This document shows positions 1 to 8,463 of a stretch of 64,000 bases of DNA, in pieces. Below the pieces are notes generated by a model, which was not told the origin of the DNA, ran no database searches, and saw nothing but the letters and a program-made list of their open reading frames with translations. Within the stretch, counting starts at the first letter, position 1; every line of letters starts with the position of its first letter. Position numbers and translations under genes: made by a program. Source of the DNA: Lacinutrix sp. 5H-3-7-4 (GTDB lineage: Bacteria; Bacteroidota; Bacteroidia; Flavobacteriales; Flavobacteriaceae); the NCBI RefSeq assembly GCF_000211855.2, contig NC_015638.1:1488001-1552000 (forward strand), read 5' to 3'.

Positions 1-537
1 TCTGTTAACGCTACATCTATTACTTATAATGCAACTCCAACAAATGATCCTCAATATGAAGACATTTGTAATGCTTATAGAACAGCTTTATTAAATAAAA
101 TCTCATCTTGTGGCGATCCAGGAGGTACTATTCAAGATATGGTTGATGCTTTAGATTGTACAGCAACAACTACTTTAACTACAAGTATAGAAGTAGAGGT
201 AGATGGCACAGACAGAGTTTTTAATGCTAATGAGAGTGTAACATTAATTGGTACAACAAAAACGGTTATAGTTGAAGATGCAGCAAATACAGACTACGTT
301 CAGTTTGATATAGAAGAAGGACAAACAGGAACAGACATTGTAAGTAATTTTGTAATAAATATAAACGGTGTCAACCATGAGCCTATACCGGGAAATATGA
401 CTTTAGGTGAATTTACTACCACAATTACAACAAATTCAAACACGGCTATTCAAGGTACATTTTCAGGCGCTGTTAACGATTATAATGGAGGACAAGATGT
501 AGGATTATCTATGGGAGTTATAGATATTAACTATTAA
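1..537 (+). CDS. hypothetical protein, C-terminal part (5' end outside window)
   Basis: The frame is open from the first base to the TAA at 535-537, giving 178 visible residues; the start lies to the left of the window. The composition is Thr/Asn/Asp rich with alternating hydrophobic residues, as in secreted or surface beta-sandwich proteins of Bacteroidota. Two cysteines occur early (in EDICNAY and SSCGDP) and one at ALDCT. No catalytic motif or T9SS sorting domain is visible at the C-terminus. I do not recognise the family. A hairpin terminator follows 27 bp after the stop, so this is the last gene of its transcript. Confidence 0.6.
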   Translation, partial: SVNATSITYNATPTNDPQYEDICNAYRTALLNKISSCGDPGGTIQDMVDALDCTATTTLTTSIEVEVDGTDRVFNANESVTLIGTTKTVIVEDAANTDYVQFDIEEGQTGTDIVSNFVININGVNHEPIPGNMTLGEFTTTITTNSNTAIQGTFSGAVNDYNGGQDVGLSMGVIDINY

Positions 538-563
538 AATAAGATTTAATACGCAATAATTAG

Positions 564-592
564 AGCGCAGTCGTAAGGTTGCGCTTTTTTTT
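564..592 (+). terminator. rho-independent terminator
   Basis: AGCGCA (564-569) pairs with TGCGCT (580-585) and runs straight into a T tract. It ends the transcript of the truncated gene at the window's left edge. Confidence 0.75.
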
Positions 593-650
593 GGTTTTTG
601 TTAAAGACTCTTAAAAAGGTTGAAATCACTCATAAAGTGTGTTAAACAAC

Positions 651-681
651 TTGACATCGCATCTAATATCTACTATCTTTA
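651..681 (+). promoter_or_regulatory. Bacteroidota-type promoter
   Basis: TTG at 651-653 and TATCTTTA at 674-681 (7 of 8 matches to TAnnTTTG) are separated by 20 bp, within the 17-23 bp range known for Flavobacterium promoters. It drives the DUF2383 gene at 734. Confidence 0.55.
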
Positions 682-733
682 AATTGTTGATGTGAAACAA
701 TACGCATCATAAAAAAAAGTATTGGAATTTAAA

Positions 734-1198
734 ATGATAAAAGATATTATGAAGTATACTGAAGAAATTTCAAACAAATTAAACGAACTACTTGTAAAAA
801 ACTATGATGCCGAAAAAGGATACATAGATGCCTACCAAAATGTAGAAAGTAACGATTTAAAAATGTTCTTTAAACGAAGAGCATCAGAAAGAAGTGAATT
901 TGCAAAAGAATTAAGAACCGAAATCTTACAATACGGACAAATTCCTGAAGATTCTGGAACGTTTAAAGGCACAATGCATAGAAATTGGATGAATTTAAAA
1001 AATACGTTTTCATCTAACAATGAAGAAGCAATTTTAGAAGAAGCAATTAGAGGTGAGGAATCAAGTCTTGAAGAATACAATACTATGATTACAGAAAAAA
1101 ACTTGCCGCCAACAATTGATAACTTGATTGCAAAACATAGAGACGCAATACAGTCTGCAATTAATACAGAAAAAGCCAAATTAGAATTGGTAAGCTAA
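734..1198 (+). CDS. PA2169-family four-helix-bundle protein (DUF2383)
   Basis: A 154-residue, all-helical, acidic protein with the pattern of the DUF2383/PA2169 ferritin-like family: repeated Glu/His-containing helices (EKGYIDAYQNV, RRASERSEFAKEL, EEAILEEAIRGEE, LIAKHRDAIQS). Members are often stress-induced and of unknown biochemical role; a di-metal site is possible but not proven here. Start choice: ATG at 734 is used; an in-frame TTG at 722 and a second ATG at 749 are alternatives, and homologues I recall begin near the 749 Met. It is a single-gene unit with its own promoter (651-681) and strong terminator (1226-1255). Confidence 0.75.
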   Translation: MIKDIMKYTEEISNKLNELLVKNYDAEKGYIDAYQNVESNDLKMFFKRRASERSEFAKELRTEILQYGQIPEDSGTFKGTMHRNWMNLKNTFSSNNEEAILEEAIRGEESSLEEYNTMITEKNLPPTIDNLIAKHRDAIQSAINTEKAKLELVS

Positions 1199-1225
1199 AA
1201 TTTTTTATGAAAAAGAAATTTGCTG

Positions 1226-1255
1226 AAAAAGTCAACTCGAAAGAGTTGACTTTTT
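1226..1255 (+). terminator. strong rho-independent terminator
   Basis: A perfect 13-bp stem, AAAAAGTCAACTC (1226-1238) with its complement (1243-1255), closed by a GAAA tetraloop. The A tract on one side and T tract on the other make it usable in both directions. It separates the DUF2383 gene from dnaE. Confidence 0.9.
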
Positions 1256-1401
1256 GCTGTTTAAAAGCTTTTATTCTCGTAAAAATAGGGTCTTTATAAC
1301 TCTTGATAACTTTAACTTTTTAAACTCTCATTTTTATGTATTTTTATAGGCCAATAATTTCTCACAGCTTTTTTAGCAAAACACCTTAATAACAGCTATT
1401 T

Positions 1402-4400
1402 ATGTATTTAATATTTGATACAGAAACAACCGGTTTACCAAAACGTTGGGATGCACCAATTACAGATACAGATAATTGGCCAAGATGTATCCAGATTGCA
1501 TGGCAGTTACATGATGCTATGGGAAACTGTATTGAGAGTGAAGATTATTTAGTAAAACCAGAAGGTTTTAATATACCTTATGATGCCGAAAAAATTCATG
1601 GTATTTCTACAGAGTTAGCCCAAGAACAAGGAGTTGAGCTAATAGAGGTTTTAGAGAAGTTTAATATAGCTTTAAATAAAACAAAATTTGTTGTAGGTCA
1701 AAATGTAAAGTTCGATCTCAATATAATGGGAGCAGAGTTTGTACGCGAAGACATTGCAAATCAATTACAAGAACTACCGGTTTTAGACACTTGTACAGAG
1801 CACACAGCAAGTTTGTGCCAAATTCCTGGTGGTCGTGGCGGTAGATTTAAGCTACCAACTTTAACAGAGTTACATCAATATTTGTTTAATCAACCATTTG
1901 CTGAAGCGCACAACGCAACTGCCGATGTTGAAGCAACAACACGTTGTTTTTTAGAATTAATAAGAAGGCAACAATACACCAAAGAACAACTTGATGTACA
2001 GCCAGATTATTTCGAGAATTTCTCTGAAGCCAATCCGCAACCTATTCAGTTAATTGGCTTAAAGCACATTAATTTAAAAAAGGAAAGTGCTAAAATTAAT
2101 GCCAGACTACAAAAGGAACAATCAAGCGGTATTTCTTCTGAAGAAATAAAGGAAAATATTGCCGATTTACAAGCTGTAGATTTTGTGCATTTACACAACC
2201 ACTCTCAGTTTTCGGTATTGCAGTCAACAATGAGTGTTGCAGATATTGTAGCTGTTGCAGCAGAGCATAATATGCCTGCAGTAGCACTAACAGATCATGC
2301 AAACATGATGGGAGCATTTCACTTTGTTAATGCAGTAAACAAACATAACAAAGCAGTTGAAGGTAAAACAACAGATGCAAAAAAAATAAAACCAATTGTA
2401 GGATGTGAGTTTTTTGTGTGTGAAAACCATTTAGATAAATCTAGAAAAGATAATGGTTACCAAATTGTATTAATTGCAAAAAATAAAAACGGTTACCATA
2501 ACCTTGCTAAACTTTCGTCGCATGCATTTACAGATGGATTTTATTATGTGCCTAGAATAGATAAAAAACTAATTGAGCAGTATAAAGAAGACTTAATTTG
2601 TTTAACAGGGAACCTTTACGGCGAAGTGCCAAGTAAAGTTTTAAATGTAGGAGAAAATCAAGCCGAAGAAGCTTTAATTTGGTGGAAAGAAACTTTTCAG
2701 GACGACTTGTATGTAGAGCTTATGCGCCACAATCAAGAAGATGAAAATCGTGTAAATCCAACCTTAATAAGTTTAGCAAAAAAGCATGATGTAAAGCTTG
2801 TTGCAACAAATAATACCTATTACGCAAAGCAAGAAGATGCTAATGCGCACGATATTTTATTGTGTGTAAAAGATGGTGAAAAACAAGCAACACCAATAGG
2901 TCGTGGTCGTGGCTATCGTTACGGTTTACCTAACCAAGAATATTATTTCAAGTCGGCAGAAGCCATGAAAAACATCTTTAAAGATGTGCCAGACGCAATT
3001 ATTAATATTCAAGAAGTAGTAGATAAAATTGAAGGATTTCAATTAGCTCGTGATGTATTATTACCAGCCTTCGATATTCCTGAGGAATTTCAGCATAAAG
3101 AAGATTTAGAAGATGGCGGCAAACGTGGAGAAAATGCATTTTTAAGGCATTTAACTTACGAAGGAGCTAAAAAAAGATATGGCGAAGAACTATCAGAAGA
3201 AGTAGTAGAGCGTTTAGATTTTGAGTTAAGCGTTATTGAAAAAACAGGATATCCTGGTTATTTCTTAATTGTAGAAGATTTTATTCGTGAAGCCCGAAAT
3301 ATGGATGTTTCTGTTGGTCCAGGTCGTGGATCTGCAGCAGGTTCTGTAGTGGCTTATTGCCTTTGGATTACCAATATAGACCCAATGAAGTATAATTTAC
3401 TTTTTGAGCGTTTTTTAAATCCAGATCGTGTAAGTATGCCAGATATTGATATTGATTTTGACGATGAAGGTCGAAGTCGTGTCATGGATTATGTAATAGA
3501 AAAATACGGTAGTAATCAAGTAGCGCAAATTATTACTTATGGTACAATGGCAGCAAAATCTTCAATTAGAGATACTGCCAGAGTTTTAGATTTACCGTTA
3601 TTTGATGCCGATAGGATAGCGAAGCTTATTCCAACAATGTCTAAATTAGGTAAGATATTTGGACTATCGGAAAAAGAATTAGGAAGCAAATTTAGAGCTG
3701 AAGATTTAGAGAAAATAAACGAGCTTTTAAATATCTCTGAAGGAGAAGATTTGCAAGCCGAAACCGTAAACATTGCAAGATCACTTGAAGGCTCTGTAAG
3801 AAATACAGGTATTCACGCTTGTGGTGTAATTATTACGCCAGACGATATTACAAAATTCGTTCCTGTTTCTGTTGCTAAAGATTCAGATTTATATGTTACC
3901 CAATTTGATAACTCTGTAGTAGAAGATGCAGGTTTATTAAAAATGGATTTCTTAGGATTAAAAACCTTAACCTTAATTAAAGATACGGTTAAGATTGTAA
4001 AAGCAAAACATGGCATCACGCTTGATCCAGAAAACTTTCCTTTAGATGATGAAGAAACTTATGCTTTATTCCAACGAGGAGAAACTGTTGGTGTATTCCA
4101 GTATGAATCTCCTGGAATGCAAAAACACCTTAAAGACTTAAAACCAACGGTTTTTGACGATTTAATTGCCATGAATGCACTATATCGACCAGGACCAATG
4201 GAATACATTCCAAGTTTTGTTCGTAGAAAACATGGTGATGAAGATATAGAGTACGATTTACCAGCAATGGAAGAGTACTTAAAAGAAACATACGGTATTA
4301 CAGTTTACCAAGAGCAAGTAATGTTGCTTTCACAAAAACTAGCAGATTTTACTAAAGGTGAAGCCGATGTTTTACGTAAAGCAATGGGTAAAAAGCAGAT

Positions 4401-5763
4401 TGCGGTACTAGATAAAATGAAACCAAAATTTATCGAGCAAGCAAGTGCTAAAGGTCACGATGCTAAAAAACTTGAGAAAATTTGGAAGGATTGGGAAGCT
4501 TTTGCAAGTTATGCTTTTAATAAATCGCACTCTACATGCTATGCTTGGATTGCTTACCAAACCGCTTATTTAAAAGCACATTATCCTGCAGAATATATGG
4601 CAGCAGTACTGTCTAATAACATGAACGATATTAAGCAGGTTACATTTTTCATGGAAGAGTGTAAACGTATGAAATTGCCTGTACTTGGTCCAGATGTTAA
4701 CGAGAGTTATTATAAATTCTCTGTAAATAAAGACAATGCAGTGCGTTTTGGAATGGGAGCAATAAAAGGTGTTGGTCATGGTGCGGTAATGACTATTGTA
4801 GATAACCGTAAAAAAGATGGACCATATAAATCTATTTTTGATATTGCAAAACGAATAGATTTGCGTGCAGCCAATAAAAAAGCTTTCGAGAATTTAGCCT
4901 TAGCTGGTGGTTTTGATTGTTTTACAGATACGCATCGTGCACAGTATTTTCATAAAGAAGGTAGCGATTTAACTTTTCTGGAAAAAGCAATTAAATATGG
5001 CGCGAAACATCAAGAAAATGAAAATTCTGCACAAGTAAGTTTATTTGGTGGAGGAAGTGATGTGCAAATAGCCGAACCAGAAGTACCGCCATGTGAAACT
5101 TGGGGAACTATGGAGAAGTTAGCGCAAGAACGAGAGGTTGTTGGTGTTTATATTTCTGGTCACCCATTAGATGATTTTAGAACCGAAATGAAAAACTTCT
5201 GTACGGGAACCATTGCTTATTTTAATGATTTGCATGAACATGTTAATAAAGATATAACCTTTGGAGGTGTTGTTACAGATGTGCAACATCGTGTAAGTAA
5301 ACAAGGTAAAGGTTGGGCATTATTTACTATTGAAGATTATACAGATTCTTTTGAATTTAGAATTTTTGGAGAAGACTATTTAAAACATCGTCCATTTTTA
5401 CTAAAAAACACTTTTGTACACGTAAAAACTTTTGTACGTGAAGGTTGGGTGAATAGAGATACTGGTAAAAAAAGTGACCCACGATTACAATTTAATAGTT
5501 TCCAATTGTTGCATGATGTTATGGATAAATACGTACGTAAATTATCTATACAATTAAATATTAAAGAATTAGAATCAGAAAAAATTCAGAATTTAAAATC
5601 TTTAATTTCCATGCATCCAGGAAGCCATATGCTTGATTTTGTTATTTACGATAATAGGGAGCAAATAAAACTAGAAATGCCTAGTCGAAGACAAAAAGTA
5701 AAAGTTACTCAAGAGTTGTTAAATGCCTTAGAAGAAGACCAAATTTATTATAAGTTGAATTAA
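1402..5763 (+). CDS. dnaE: DNA polymerase III subunit alpha with N-terminal DnaQ-like exonuclease domain
   Basis: The replicative polymerase subunit, 1453 residues. Residues 1-190 form a DEDD exonuclease: ExoI DTETTG (D6, E8), ExoII near GQNVKFDLN, ExoIII near AHNATADVEA. The PHP domain starts near residue 258 with HLHNH (first His at 263). The polymerase palm carries GPGRGSAAGS (about 638-648) and the metal-binding PDIDIDF motif (D681, D683). Tandem helix-hairpin-helix and beta-clamp regions follow, with an OB fold at about 1284-1360. E. coli DnaE lacks the exonuclease domain; the arrangement recalls PolC but the domain order is that of Bacteroidota DnaE, where I expect it to be usual. Single gene, own transcript. 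Confidence 0.95.
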   Translation: MYLIFDTETTGLPKRWDAPITDTDNWPRCIQIAWQLHDAMGNCIESEDYLVKPEGFNIPYDAEKIHGISTELAQEQGVELIEVLEKFNIALNKTKFVVGQNVKFDLNIMGAEFVREDIANQLQELPVLDTCTEHTASLCQIPGGRGGRFKLPTLTELHQYLFNQPFAEAHNATADVEATTRCFLELIRRQQYTKEQLDVQPDYFENFSEANPQPIQLIGLKHINLKKESAKINARLQKEQSSGISSEEIKENIADLQAVDFVHLHNHSQFSVLQSTMSVADIVAVAAEHNMPAVALTDHANMMGAFHFVNAVNKHNKAVEGKTTDAKKIKPIVGCEFFVCENHLDKSRKDNGYQIVLIAKNKNGYHNLAKLSSHAFTDGFYYVPRIDKKLIEQYKEDLICLTGNLYGEVPSKVLNVGENQAEEALIWWKETFQDDLYVELMRHNQEDENRVNPTLISLAKKHDVKLVATNNTYYAKQEDANAHDILLCVKDGEKQATPIGRGRGYRYGLPNQEYYFKSAEAMKNIFKDVPDAIINIQEVVDKIEGFQLARDVLLPAFDIPEEFQHKEDLEDGGKRGENAFLRHLTYEGAKKRYGEELSEEVVERLDFELSVIEKTGYPGYFLIVEDFIREARNMDVSVGPGRGSAAGSVVAYCLWITNIDPMKYNLLFERFLNPDRVSMPDIDIDFDDEGRSRVMDYVIEKYGSNQVAQIITYGTMAAKSSIRDTARVLDLPLFDADRIAKLIPTMSKLGKIFGLSEKELGSKFRAEDLEKINELLNISEGEDLQAETVNIARSLEGSVRNTGIHACGVIITPDDITKFVPVSVAKDSDLYVTQFDNSVVEDAGLLKMDFLGLKTLTLIKDTVKIVKAKHGITLDPENFPLDDEETYALFQRGETVGVFQYESPGMQKHLKDLKPTVFDDLIAMNALYRPGPMEYIPSFVRRKHGDEDIEYDLPAMEEYLKETYGITVYQEQVMLLSQKLADFTKGEADVLRKAMGKKQIAVLDKMKPKFIEQASAKGHDAKKLEKIWKDWEAFASYAFNKSHSTCYAWIAYQTAYLKAHYPAEYMAAVLSNNMNDIKQVTFFMEECKRMKLPVLGPDVNESYYKFSVNKDNAVRFGMGAIKGVGHGAVMTIVDNRKKDGPYKSIFDIAKRIDLRAANKKAFENLALAGGFDCFTDTHRAQYFHKEGSDLTFLEKAIKYGAKHQENENSAQVSLFGGGSDVQIAEPEVPPCETWGTMEKLAQEREVVGVYISGHPLDDFRTEMKNFCTGTIAYFNDLHEHVNKDITFGGVVTDVQHRVSKQGKGWALFTIEDYTDSFEFRIFGEDYLKHRPFLLKNTFVHVKTFVREGWVNRDTGKKSDPRLQFNSFQLLHDVMDKYVRKLSIQLNIKELESEKIQNLKSLISMHPGSHMLDFVIYDNREQIKLEMPSRRQKVKVTQELLNALEEDQIYYKLN

Positions 5764-6225
5764 TATGAAGTTTAAAAATGGTAGGCATAAGATTTTTTAT
5801 GATTTTATAAATTCAAAAGAATTAAGAAAAGGTGTAAAGATGATTGTAGAATCTTCATATCCGATTATTTGTTAGACAGTTTTTTTTAAAATTGAAATAT
5901 GGATTAAGGTTAGATAATATGAATAATAAGTTTTCACAATTTCCTTTTTTCGTGAAGTTGAAATAATACCTCAGAATGACGAGCTATAATTATAATGCAT
6001 ACTAAAATTAAAAATAGAACCGTCATTCAGAGCTTTTTCAATAGAAAAAAAGCGTAGGAATCTTATGTGGCCATCGCGTTGCTCTCACAAAGGATTGATG
6101 CGGCATCCTTTTTTGCCATTAAGAGCAAAAAAGATATAGCGGAAAGCCTGGTCCCGATTTTTATCGGGATGTGCCCAATAAAATAAGCCAAATCGATGCT
6201 GCCATAAGTTAAACAAATTATAAGT
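5764..6225. repeat. 540-bp gap after dnaE with diverged interspersed repeats
   Basis: No convincing gene. An inverted pair of the GTCATTC-type sequence is present: CTCAGAATGACG at 5970-5981 and CGTCATTCAGAGC at 6021-6033. A second element follows from about 6085 with three nested hairpins: AAGGAT/ATCCTT (6090-6095, 6105-6110), TTTTTTGC/GCAAAAAA (6109-6116, 6125-6132), and TCCCGAT-TTTT-ATCGGGA (6152-6169). Similar elements (reading GCGGCATCC... AGCCTGGTCCC) are, as I recall, scattered between genes in many Flavobacteriaceae. A related but diverged copy seems to lie at 53212-53300. A 36-codon open frame at 5765-5875 has no support. Confidence 0.45.
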
Positions 6226-6259
6226 TTGTAAGCTTTGGAGAAAATTTTGACTAAGTTTG
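6226..6259 (+). promoter_or_regulatory. promoter of trxA
   Basis: TAAGTTTG at 6252-6259 matches TAnnTTTG exactly; TTG at 6226-6228 lies 23 bp upstream. The start codon follows 44 bp later. Confidence 0.6.
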
Positions 6260-6303
6260 TATATTAACAAGAAGTAAAATTCATTTAAAAAAAAATAAAT
6301 ATC

Positions 6304-6621
6304 ATGGCATTAGAAATCACAGATGCAAATTTTGAAGAAAAAGTATTAAACAGCGATAAGCCAGTAATGGTAGATTTTTGGGCTGCTTGGTGTGGACCTT
6401 GTAGAATGGTTGGGCCGATTATAGACCAAATTAGCGAAGAGTACGAAGGTAAAGCCGTAGTTGGGAAAGTAGATGTTGATGCTAATCAAGAATTTGCAGC
6501 TAAATATGGTGTAAGAAATATACCTACAGTGTTAGTGTTTCAAAACGGTGAGGTTGTTGGTAGACAAGTAGGAGTTGCACCTAAAAATGCATACTCTGAA
6601 GCTATTGATGCTTTATTATAG
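6304..6621 (+). CDS. trxA: thioredoxin
   Basis: A 105-residue classic cytosolic thioredoxin, a general disulfide reductase recycled by thioredoxin reductase. The redox motif is W29-C30-G31-P32-C33 (AAWCGPCRM), followed by the conserved Asp/Lys strand KAVVGKVDVD and the cis-Pro loop NIPTV. Length and motifs are those of E. coli TrxA, and there is no signal peptide. The gene has its own promoter (6226-6259) and a perfect terminator (6647-6678), so it is transcribed alone although a ClpP-like gene follows within 100 bp. Confidence 0.96.
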   Translation: MALEITDANFEEKVLNSDKPVMVDFWAAWCGPCRMVGPIIDQISEEYEGKAVVGKVDVDANQEFAAKYGVRNIPTVLVFQNGEVVGRQVGVAPKNAYSEAIDALL

Positions 6622-6646
6622 AAATATATTTTCATAAAGAATTGAT

Positions 6647-6678
6647 AAAGGTTTGCTGTAATGGCAAACCTTTTTTTT
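6647..6678 (+). terminator. rho-independent terminator after trxA
   Basis: AAAGGTTTGC (6647-6656) pairs with GCAAACCTTT, closed by a seven-base loop and followed by eight or more T. Confidence 0.9.
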
Positions 6679-6702
6679 ATTTTAGTAAAAAAGTAAATTA
6701 CA

Positions 6703-7248
6703 ATGAGTAAGACAACAAAAGCGCAAGACGCAATAGATAGTAAATTATTAGATGAAAGAAAGGTGTTTCTTTGGGGAATGGTAGACGATAAAAGTGCTAA
6801 GCATGTTATAGATAGGCTTCTTTATTTAGATAGCTTAGAGACTAAAGATATTACATTGTATATTAACAGTCCTGGAGGTTACGTAACATCTGGTTTTGCA
6901 ATGTACGATACTATAAAATCATTAAAAAGTGATGTTTCTACAGTCTGTACCGGTTTAGCTGCTTCTATGGGTTCTATTTTATTATCTGTAGGAACTAAAG
7001 GAAAACGTTTTATACAACCTCATGCACGTGTTATGATACATCAGCCTAGCGGTGGTGCACGTGGTCAAGCTAGTGATATAGAAATTACAGCTCAGGAAAT
7101 TTTAAAAACAAAAGAGCTTAGTGCTAAGATTTTGGCAGAAAACTGTGGTCAGGATTTCGAGAAAGTAATGAAAGATTTTAATCGTGACCATTGGATGGGA
7201 GCAGAAGAGTCTAAAGATTATGGGATTGTGGATGGTATTTTAGATTAA
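6703..7248 (+). CDS. ClpP-family ATP-dependent protease proteolytic subunit (second type)
   Basis: A 181-residue ClpP-like serine protease. The catalytic triad is readable: S88 in GLAASMGS, H113 in VMIHQP, and D162 in NRDHWMGAEE. The handle-helix region (GQASDIEITAQEILKTKELSAKILAENCG) is normal. It is shorter at the N-terminus than the housekeeping ClpP of Bacteroidota (about 220 residues) and no clpX neighbours it, so I read it as a second ClpP paralogue; the main clpP would lie elsewhere. Which ATPase it partners with cannot be told from sequence. It is flanked by terminators on both sides and is probably monocistronic. Confidence 0.88.
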   Translation: MSKTTKAQDAIDSKLLDERKVFLWGMVDDKSAKHVIDRLLYLDSLETKDITLYINSPGGYVTSGFAMYDTIKSLKSDVSTVCTGLAASMGSILLSVGTKGKRFIQPHARVMIHQPSGGARGQASDIEITAQEILKTKELSAKILAENCGQDFEKVMKDFNRDHWMGAEESKDYGIVDGILD

Positions 7249-7262
7249 AAATAATAGTAGAG

Positions 7263-7299
7263 AAAAGAGATTAGAGTTTTAGCTCTATTCTCTTTTTTT
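7263..7299 (+). terminator. rho-independent terminator after the clpP-like gene
   Basis: AAAAGAGATTAGAG pairs with CTCTATTCTCTTTT with one mismatch and continues into a T tract. Confidence 0.8.
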
Positions 7300-7342
7300 A
7301 TGTAAAATATTTAAAAGAAATTCTTGCCTTTACAGGTGCAAA

Positions 7343-8272
7343 ATGAATTTACAAGACGAATTAAATAAAGCTGGCGGATTTAAAAATTTAGAACACTTAG
7401 CAAAACAAGTGGTTGAAGGTTTTATTTCTGGTATGCATAAAAGTCCGTTTCATGGATTTTCGGCAGAGTTTGCCGAACATAAAATTTATAATCCTGGTGA
7501 GAGTACACGACATATAGATTGGAAACTTTTTGCAAAAACCGATAAGCTTTATACTAAGCGTTATGATGACGAAACGAATTTGCGTTGCCACATTATATTA
7601 GATAATAGTAGCTCTATGCATTATCCCGATATGTCTAATTTTGGGATAGATAATTTAAATAAAATTGCATTTTCTGCTTTGGCATCTGCTTCTTTAATAC
7701 ACATTTTAAAAAAACAACGAGATGCTGTGGGATTAAGTATCTATAGTGATGCTTATGATTTTTATGCAAGTGAAAAAGGAAGTGAACGTCATCACCAAAT
7801 GCTTTTAGCGCAATTGAGTAATACGGTTTTAAGTAAGCCTAAAAACAAACAAACGGAAACTTACCAGTATCTGCATCAAATTGCCGAGAAAATTCATAGA
7901 CGTTCGCTAATTTTTGTATTTACAGACATGTTTCAAACGTCTACAGATGAGGTTAAGCTTTTTGAAGCGCTTCGCCATTTAAAACATAATAAACATGAAG
8001 TGGTGTTGTTTCATGTATTTGATAAGAGTAAAGAATTAGCTTTTGATTTTAATAATAAGCCAAAACGATTTGTAGATGTAGAAACTGGAGAACATATTAA
8101 TTTATATAGTGAACAGGTAAAAGATAATTATGAGGCTTTAGTTAGTGATTATTTTAAAGATTTGCGTGTAAAATGTGGTCAAAACCGAATAAAGTACGTT
8201 GAAGCAGATATAAATAATAATTTTGACACGATCCTAACTAGCTATATGTTAGAGCGTCAAAAATTTATTTAA
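7343..8272 (+). CDS. DUF58 domain protein (vWA-like, MoxR-associated family)
   Basis: A 309-residue soluble protein of the DUF58 family. The hallmark block is NPGESTRHIDWKLFAKTDKL (residues 50-69), followed by a von Willebrand A-like strand with a MIDAS-type DxSxS pattern at D87-S89-S91 (LDNSSSMHYP). A Rossmann-like continuation includes IFVFTDMF and VVLFHVFD. DUF58 proteins usually sit beside a MoxR AAA+ ATPase and BatA/BatB vWA membrane proteins, and are thought to help assemble or tether complexes at the envelope. Here no moxR or bat gene is adjacent; the neighbours are a clpP-like gene and tRNA-Asp. Confidence 0.88.
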   Translation: MNLQDELNKAGGFKNLEHLAKQVVEGFISGMHKSPFHGFSAEFAEHKIYNPGESTRHIDWKLFAKTDKLYTKRYDDETNLRCHIILDNSSSMHYPDMSNFGIDNLNKIAFSALASASLIHILKKQRDAVGLSIYSDAYDFYASEKGSERHHQMLLAQLSNTVLSKPKNKQTETYQYLHQIAEKIHRRSLIFVFTDMFQTSTDEVKLFEALRHLKHNKHEVVLFHVFDKSKELAFDFNNKPKRFVDVETGEHINLYSEQVKDNYEALVSDYFKDLRVKCGQNRIKYVEADINNNFDTILTSYMLERQKFI

Positions 8273-8302
8273 AGTTTTTTTGAAAAAAAATAGCAAAAAG
8301 GT

Positions 8303-8332
8303 TTGCAGTATTAAAATAGCGGTGTATATTTG
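8303..8332 (+). promoter_or_regulatory. promoter of tRNA-Asp
   Basis: TTG at 8303-8305, 19 bp, then TATATTTG at 8325-8332: a textbook Bacteroidota promoter. The tRNA 5' end lies 17 bp downstream. Confidence 0.8.
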
Positions 8333-8349
8333 CCCTCGCAATATGCAAC

Positions 8350-8423
8350 GGTCTGGTAGTTCAGTTGGTTAGAATGTCGCCCTGTCACGGCGAAGGTCGC
8401 GGGTTCGAGTCCCGTCCAGACCG
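8350..8423 (+). tRNA. tRNA-Asp (anticodon GTC)
   Basis: A 74-nt cloverleaf. The acceptor stem GGTCTGG (8350-8356) pairs with CCAGACC (8416-8422), and the discriminator is G. The D-arm is AGTTCAGTTGGTTAGAAT, the anticodon loop carries GTC at 8384-8386, and the T-arm is CGCGGGTTCGAGTCCCG. CCA is not encoded. Promoter and terminator directly flank it. Confidence 0.97.
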
Positions 8424-8433
8424 CAAAATTGCT

Positions 8434-8463
8434 AAAAGCTTCAACTTTGTTGAAGCTTTTTTT
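8434..8463 (+). terminator. rho-independent terminator after tRNA-Asp
   Basis: AAAAGCTTCAAC (8434-8445) and GTTGAAGCTTTT form a perfect 12-bp stem with a TTT loop, followed by T residues. Confidence 0.9.

Noticed and set aside
832-1179. Long frame antisense to the DUF2383 gene
   Set aside because: Overlaps a well-supported gene entirely and has no promoter or family resemblance.
5765-5875. 36-codon open frame after dnaE
   Set aside because: No promoter, no recognisable protein, and it merges into a repeat-rich region; chance is likely.
6085-6270. 61-codon minus-strand frame in the gap before trxA
   Set aside because: Covers the hairpin-rich repeat element and the trxA promoter; translation has no protein character.
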